This document shows, piece after piece, positions 56,851 through 64,000 of a stretch of DNA of 64,000 nucleotides. Within the stretch, counting starts at the first letter, position 1. Each line of letters starts with the position of its first letter. The notes under the pieces were generated by a model that saw nothing but the letters and a program-made list of their open reading frames with translations, ran no database searches and was not told the origin of the DNA. Origin of the DNA: Kryptolebias marmoratus (lineage: Eukaryota; Chordata; Actinopteri; Cyprinodontiformes; Rivulidae); assembly GCF_001649575.2 (NCBI RefSeq), contig NC_051431.1:18068876-18132875 (forward strand). Reading direction: 5' to 3'. A program made the translations under genes and the position numbers.

Positions 56851-59800
56851 TTAAAATCATTGCAGAATTGAAGTAGGATGAAAAAATATAAAAAAGATTA
56901 AATCTCCTGGTTGTGGAATCATTCTGTCATTTAAAGCATTCAATTAAACATAACTCTTAGTGAAAATGTTGATTCAAAGTTAAGTGGTGCAGTAATAAGA
57001 ATTTGTTGTACTTTGTTATGCTGAGGTAACATTTTACATACTTGGTTTTACATTCAAAAGAAAGGTAAATTATGAAACATAAAATAAACAAAGCTTTTGT
57101 AAAAGCCGTTGTTTTATTTCATTAACACAGCCCAGGACCCAGTTACATTCTGATGAGCAAGGCTTCATGAAGGCACGACCATCAAGGAGGTGCTTCATTT
57201 AGGAGAGTAGCTTTATTCTTAATGCATGATGATCCCTTTTTGATGTAAAGAGTGAAAAAAAGTAAATTACAGCAATATAAAAGAAAAAAAAACATTTTAA
57301 AACTTAGCTCAAGGTCATCAGTTAAGAGATTTAATGACGAGGTGTTCTGACGTAATGTGATGCTCAAAGATATAGTATGATTATTATCTGCATTGGATTT
57401 TGCCATCTGTCTGAACATTACTTATCAAAAAATGGTTTGTATTTTATTTTAGTGAGATCTTTTGAAAGGAAATGTGGAAAACCATAATATCATGTTAGGT
57501 AATTTGAAACAAAACAACATCAAAAAACATTTATTTGGAGTCCTATTTAAATGACAGAGTAAGAAAGTTATAAAAAAGTATTTAAATCACAGCAGCAAAG
57601 TCTACTTGCTTATATGACTTAGCTTATCTTAGTACATAGCAATCAATGGCAATCATGAACTTTTTGATTGCAGAATGTTTTAGGAGTCTTAAATGCTAAT
57701 AAGTATTGTGTTGTGTGCATCACAGGAACAATTAGTGTTAGGTACTGTGTGTGGGTGGTTTTGTGAAAATGCAATAACATTTCTTCCAAGAAACAAATAA
57801 ATTCACACATGAACTTTTTAGTTAAAGGTTTACCAATTTAGCACCGACTAAGTCTAAAGGGCTGGAGGAACCATTCAGCACATTCTATTAAAATATACTT
57901 ACATGCCCCCCCACCCCCTCCTTTTTTAAAACACACTAACACTGAGAACTTCTGTAGCATTAGATTAGATTCAGGTTAGATTCACATGCAATAAAATGCT
58001 GAAGATTTTCAGTGTAGGATGTTTTTTTCACAACCATAAATACTTTGGATTAAGCAAGCGTCTAGCTACTGTAGGTATGCAGCTTGGCTATGAAGCACAT
58101 TTAATGCTGCACATTTATCATCAATTATGTTTTTTCTTCATATACTGTACTTCATATGTACACTATGTACAGCATTGACACAAGTTTAGCTGGGTAATTT
58201 CCAGGCTGTGTTAAGTCTGCAAAAAACATCATGTCCATCTGGTGCAGATACTCTCCCTTGCAGCTCTTTATGAATATGTATAGGAAAAAACAAACTAAAA
58301 AAAAGCTATTGAAGTACACACAACTAAGAAGAAAAATAATGACATCTGTCATGTATCGGCATATACACCTTAAGCAAAATGATGTATGTGCCAAAGAAAA
58401 TAAATTACCCTCTTTGATAAACTACAGATAAAGATAAGTTTGCCTCATCACAGAAGAATGTGTTATTGACTATCAACAACTCAGCCAAACATAATTAATT
58501 GAAACAAATGCTAAGTCTATGAAAATTAGGTTTTAAAATCAAAAGAAGATGAGCAGCACAATCTGCTTTGAAAAGTGGTAGTGTGGCAGCTGAGAATGCT
58601 GGCTGAAAGGTCTCAGACCAGTCTAAAAGAAAATCCCTCACTGCATAAATTTATATGTAAAATAAATGGATTCAACTATAGCACACATTACCTATTAATG
58701 GTGTAAACAGCCCATTCACAAAGCTACTTCATAGCAGGTAAGATATTACTTGTTCATAACATTTCCATAAAACTTAATATTAAAAGATCAGAACTATTCC
58801 TTTAAAGAGTTATGCGTAACGTCTGCAGTATGCTATTAATACCAATATGATTAAGCCTCACACAAGAAACATGTTTAGGTACAGTTATCAAACTAAACAG
58901 TACATAAACAAGTGAACTACAGTAGCAGCTGTGATGGCGGAAAATATAGATGAATCCAAATAAGCATTATTGAAACTCTGATATAAAATGCCAGTCAAGA
59001 TCCTTTACTAACCCAATAGATCTACCACCAGCTTATCAAAAGATTTTTTATTAACTATATTTATGCTAAAAATAAAAATAGCTTACTAGTTGACTTGATA
59101 TTATTTGAAATCTACACCACTTAACATGACATTTTGAGATCCACACAACTCAAACACTAGTTTAGTTTAGACAAATCTAACTATTAGTTTTGAATGACAG
59201 GTTTTGCTTTTTACTGTACTTGTGTGTCCAAAAAATAAAAATAAAAATCTGTGCTTTGTTGGAATTCAATTGTGTTTACATTCAATTGAATGACAAGCCA
59301 TCGGGGAAACACAGCTCTGACAAAGAAAAAAACAAACATAGCTGAGTACATAGGACTTATTAAAGAAGTATCTTAGATACATGCATATTGGTCACTAAAG
59401 ATCACCAGGTTGACCATTTGATCGAGCTCCAGCTAATGGTTCAAGCTGATCTTAAATAGACAGTGCTGATGAGGCTGCTTAGCCACAGGTGTGAGTAGCT
59501 GACAAGAAATGGGTTGCCAGTGCAACTCAGCTACTCAGCTGCCCAAAGCTCTACCTAGGGGGGGAAAGGGAAAAGAAGGGAAGGATAATAAAGTCTAAAA
59601 AAAAAAAACAGGAATCCTAACAAGTAATGCATTCAGTAAAATGGTGACAAAGCAAACATAAGTATTGCTTATATTAGAATTACATTAACAAAAATAAATT
59701 GTGACTTCAGTGACTTTTTCATGAAGCTGTGAAGCAATCTGAACTAAGCCATCTTAAATGTCTGTGCTAGTTTTAGAAATTGGATAAAATTACATTAAAT

Positions 59801-60566
59801 GTTGCTATTTGAATTGGTCTGTTTACTCATTTGAAAGTCATCAAAGGACATCTTGCATCTAGGACATCTTGCATCTAAACAACTGGTCACTTTTCAGTAC
59901 CCTAAAAATCCAACTCAGTGTTTCCCACTTACGACAGTGTGTGCCAGCAGTAAATCGAGCAAAGGTGATAATAATGTGATTAACTTTAAACAAGAACCAA
60001 GGTTTCATGAAGATAACCAGAAAGCAGGAAAGATGTATACAAACTAAACAAATAAAATATAAGTCTAAAGTTTAACCCCACAGCCCTTTTTCAATTGCAG
60101 TTGTATTAGCATCCTTGTGATGCTGCAGCTGTTCCCCTTTGGTAATTCCCACAGACAAACAGAAGCAGCAAACTTGAAAGATGATGTGTGAAAAGAGCTT
60201 ATGTTGTCTCACTTTGTTTTTCCACTTTCCTATTTATATTCACTCACTGTTTTATTTTTGTTTCATTGGTTTCTTCTTAGGTTTTGCATCACACAGTTTC
60301 ATAGTACGGCTTAAAAGTGCTCGATTAGGTTTAGAAATCTGATAAGATTAGGAAAAAAAAAAAACAATTACAAGACAAAACAAATTATTAGTGCTATTTT
60401 ACCAGAAACCATTTTGATTTTCACCTGATAACACAACAGCAGAGGGTTTTTATGTTTTGTTGTTCATGATCAATAAACTTTACATATCTGAAACAATGCC
60501 ATAGGTATTAGTACTGGCTCACACAAATAAACCATGTTTATTTTTTTCTTCCAAGAGGACACTCCT
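56851..60566. other. Long stretch without a recognised gene
   Basis: AT-rich and comparatively poor in recognisable elements. It holds a C-rich tract at 57907-57921 and A-rich tracts (57285, 59602, 60354). Open frames are under 90 codons, with none recognised. It may be intronic or intergenic. Confidence 0.45.
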
Positions 60567-60952
60567 GTAAAAATGGATGGATGGATGCATGGTGTTTTGA
60601 AAGAAGAGAGGAAAATGGTAACTGGATGATAGATAGATGCATGGATGAACAGGTGATGATGATATAGATGGATGATGAAGGGATGGATGAATAAATAGAA
60701 AGACTGTACAATAAATAGATGGGTGGATGGATGCATGGATGGATGGATAGCTATACGCATGAATGAATAGATAATTGATGTATGTATAATAAATGGATGG
60801 ATGGTGAATGAATGCATGTATACATAGAAAGAACTAAGGCTAAACAAATGGAAGGATGTATAAGTGGATGGGATATATATAGATGCTTAGATAAATTGAT
60901 GAACGTTTGCTGGATGATTGACATATATTGTATGGATGTATAGATATATGGT

Positions 60953-60990
<38 letters not shown>

Positions 60991-61142
60991 ATATAAGGAT
61001 AGGAGGATGAATGATAGCTGGATGCACAAATAAATTGATGATAAATGACTGTATGATGGATGGACAATCATCTATTAATCTATAAATTAATGATGGATAG
61101 ATGCATGCATAAACAAAAAAAATGAAGGATAGATGGATGGAT
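60567..61142. repeat. Degenerate GGAT/GATG array, about 0.57 kb
   Basis: An impure tetranucleotide array (ATGG/GATA/GAAT variants), purest at 60958-60992. Long minus frames through it (repeated HPSI peptides, up to 125 codons) arise because a 4-bp repeat lacks stops in all frames. The GGAT motif equals the SINE tail, so it may have grown from one. Confidence 0.9.
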
Positions 61143-61558
61143 GTGCTATGAGTTTTCTAACTTCTATGACCAGGCCAACAAATACCATTTCATGCTAAAA
61201 CTTTATTTAAAGGTGGAGGACACATCAATTTTTGTGTTTGTGTCAACAGTACTTCAAACTTACTGCATATATGCACAAATATATATAAAAGTTTACTTGA
61301 GAGAGAGACTGTGGACAACAAGCCGCAACTATGAATTTTCATTATGTGTGGACTTTACATTTAACACAACAAACATGTTCCCAAGCTGTTATAGACTGCC
61401 CATGATATGTTGGAGCCTAATTTGACTCAAAGGGTACACAGATGTTCCAAAAGATAAAAGAAATGTCTACCCTTCACAAAACTCTGTGTTTGGAAACATG
61501 TCACCGCACTTTTATGATTGTGTCCCTGATCGTAAAACTTGTCTTCATTCCCACTCCA

Positions 61559-61894
61559 AACCATTCATTCATTTTTTTTTTACCCCGCTTTTTCCTTTCG
61601 GGTTCACGGGGGAGCTGATTTCTATCTCCAGTGGCCATTGCAAGAGAGGCAGGATACACCTTGGACAAGTCCATCACAGAGGCAAATAACATTCATACTT
61701 TCATCTAGTGACAATTTATAGGTATTAATGAACCAAACATGCTTGTTTCAGGTCTGTGAGAGGAAACTGGAGCACCTGGAGAAAATCCAGACATGCACGG
61801 GGAGAACATGCAAACTCCACACAAAACAGCTGAGAGGCTAACCTGCAACCTTCTTGCTGTGAGGTTACAACGCTAACCACTGGTCGCCATTCCG
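61559..61894 (-). mobile_element. SINE (GGAT-tail family), full length, 9-bp target duplication
   Basis: On the minus strand: head GGCGACCAGTGGTTAGCGTT with a pol III A-box-like TAGCGTTGTAACC, then AAGAAGGTTGCAGGTTAGCC, GGAGTTTGCATGTTCTCCCC, CCAGGTGCTCCAGTTTCCTC, CAGACCTGAAACAAGCATGT, GATGGACTTGTCCAAGGTG and CGTGAACCCGAAAGG, with a T-rich/GAAT tail at the plus-strand left. CCCACTCCA flanks it (61550-61558 and 61895-61903). This is the only copy in the window with a complete head and clear target duplications. Confidence 0.88.
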
Positions 61895-61903
61895 CCCACT
61901 CCA

Positions 61904-64000
61904 TAACATGTTGTCTAAACGAAAGCACTCAATCATTAAATATGAGGTTAACCATTGTGATTCATAAACCTCCATTTTTATGACATTGGCTTAAATCAGC
62001 ACAAATATCTCTGTCAAGAATGAACGCTATAAGTTCAGTTTATTGCAAGCAGGATTTAATATGCCCATGCATAAATTTTCTGCTGATCCTGAGACATTGC
62101 TTTCTCAGTGTAGCTGTGTATGCTCTTAATTAAGCCAGAGAGAGAGAAATAAAATATATCAGTGTAAATATACATGCAAACTGAAAACACATACACACAC
62201 ACACACACACTCTTAAGCCCTCTTTATCCAGACAGAATAATTAAAAACACTTCAGTTTGACAGTTTTCTGCCCCTTTTTTGCAAATCTTTATCCCCTCAT
62301 TTGTCCAAATCTTTCTCAGTGTGCATACTAACACAATTAGCCTGAGTCCAGAAGGTGGTGGGCTAAGCAGCTGGAAAGATGGAGATACATAGCATAAACT
62401 GGAGGACAGGTTTATCATTTTAATGCAGTTCTGCCTCCTTAAAAGTAAAGACTTGACATCATTAGCACCCAAAGTTTAAAACTCAATGCTTTGAGAATAC
62501 ATTTTAGAGAATATTTTTTAGCGTATTCCAATAACAGTTAAACAGAATCTGTACATAGCATTTTCAGCCATTAGTGTACCCATCATCATTCATCATTTCA
62601 GCTAAGCAGCACCACACTTTTACCCATTCTGTCATATATAAATGTTATCCTGCCCACTTGGCCCATTTATCCTTGTTATTTGGGTGAAAGCAGCTTACTT
62701 CGGAAATGACAAAAGAGGCCTACAAAACAGGTAAATAAGCAATGAATTGGAAAAAACAAACAAAAAAAAAACAGACATGTCAACCTTAAGGAGCTTGTTA
62801 TTTACCAATTTTTCCTTGTACCTGAAAGATAAGGAATAAGCACAAGTCTGAATACCTGTTCACTTGAAATATTTTTGATGTACTTGTCTCCAATAATGAA
62901 ATGTTTATTTTCTTATCACAATATGTATATATTGTCACATCCTGTGTTTTGAAAATACTTTTGCCATAACGTGCTTTCAAGTAAAAACAGCAAGCTCATA
63001 AAACTTCATACTGCTTTATTTAAAAACAAACCTATTTTTTAATAAGCATCTCTACTTTGAATGAATTCTAGTTCAGCATTAAGCCTTTTTTAGTCTTTAA
63101 GTAGACTCAAATTGTCGTAGCTACTTCAGAAGAGCTTTAAACAAATTTTAATATCATGGACACAATTGCAGCACTTACTTACTGTATAAATGTTTATCCA
63201 AACACTTCACACCTTTATGATTACAGTATATTTGTGTCATGGTCTGTGGACTTTTGTTATGTTGTTCTCTTGTTTTAGAGGTTACCTGTATTGTTTGCTT
63301 CCCTTTTTTGTTTCACACATGGATTCAGTTCATGATTTCCTCTCTCCTGCACAGTCTTAATCATCCCTCCCCTAAGTATTTAAACTTCACGACTTTCTTC
63401 GTTTCTTGCCAGAGCCTCCTTTTCTTTTTCTTCATGTGCATTTGTCCTCATGCCAAATTTAGTTTTGCTCCACAGTTTGTTCTGTCTTTTGGCTTTACTG
63501 TCTAATAATAGGAGAGCATTTACAGTTATTTTTTGTGCAAGCCTCCTGAATCTGAATTTGTCTTTGTGTCCTTTCCTATACATTTTTTTATGTAAGAGAC
63601 AGATTTTCAAGTAAAACAAAGGTAAAACTAAATGTTTTGATAAGTTTCACAATTTGCTTTTATGAAGATCCCTAAAGTTGAATGGGTGATAAATGGACAG
63701 ATGGCAAATAGATGTATAATCAACGTTCACTCATAATTTAAGAATAATTGAAAATTCTTGTCTCAAATTTAATTAAGACCTTGCTGTTCCTGTTCCTGGC
63801 ACTCTGATCCCAATATTCCATTCAGTTAATATTAACAGCTTACTCAATTCCTGCAATTTTCATGAGGTAATTAATTGTTTATTATCCGGTTGGTTATGAA
63901 CTCACTTTAGAAACACTGTCATTTCCATTTTATTTGCCACTTTGCCTGTTATCCAGTCATCTGTTTCACTTTATTCCAACAACAATCTTCTTTACTTATG
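61904..64000. other. Stretch without a recognised gene to window end
   Basis: AT-rich, with a CA tract at 62193-62211. Opposed open frames 63239-63505 (plus) and 63380-63619 (minus) have no recognised domain. Confidence 0.45.

Noticed and set aside
60470..61071. 125- and 106-codon minus-strand frames with HPSI repeats
   Set aside because: Translation of the GGAT/GATG array, not a protein.

Overview
The window looks like non-coding, AT-rich DNA from a draft teleost fish genome. The evidence is its repeat content. It holds L2-type, RLE-type (R2/R4 group) and other LINE remnants, many degenerate Tc1/mariner copies, a tRNA-derived SINE with a GGAT tail, short inverted-repeat DNA transposons, and dense CA, GATA, TA and GGAT microsatellites. 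There is also a 400-base run of N. I found no intact protein-coding host gene, no rRNA or functional tRNA gene, no CRISPR array and nothing bacterial. Nearly every open frame over 60 codons is chance in AT-rich DNA, a translated microsatellite, or a transposon fragment.

Layout. Bases 1-1385 are unlike the rest: GC-rich, built of 39-, 45- and 30-bp tandem units plus a 301-bp duplication, and open in several frames on both strands. They end at the assembly gap (1386-1785), with an LTR-like tail beyond it. From 2 to 29 kb lie a LINE reverse transcriptase remnant (4.4-5.2 kb), fragments of dispersed families, a probable solo LTR (17.7-18.1 kb), a 978-bp TA-flanked inverted-repeat element (22.3-23.3 kb) and a 3'-truncated Tc1 copy (24.6-25.5 kb). 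From 29 to 45 kb lie an internally deleted L2 LINE on the minus strand, a second LINE 3' end, a 163-bp GATA array, two RLE LINE copies in the same orientation (37.8 and 42.8 kb), a SINE with a perfect 13-bp target duplication and a Tc1 3' end. From 45 to 64 kb lie more SINEs (two with 9-bp target duplications), a decayed 1.2-kb Tc1-type element, a 387-bp MITE with perfect 27-bp ends, a Tc1 transposase pseudogene, a deleted Tc1 derivative and a 0.57-kb GGAT-rich array.

The genes do not act together as a system: the elements are independent, broken parasites. The points most worth checking are an unclassified repeat family present at least six times, a near-identical 64-bp segment copied into a LINE from 1.2 kb away, a tRNA-like head joined to LINE reverse transcriptase, a matching pair of Tc1 ends 4.7 kb apart, and the minisatellite block beside the gap. 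I do not see convincing evidence of a new biological system. Clade names rest on motif recognition from memory, not on a database search.
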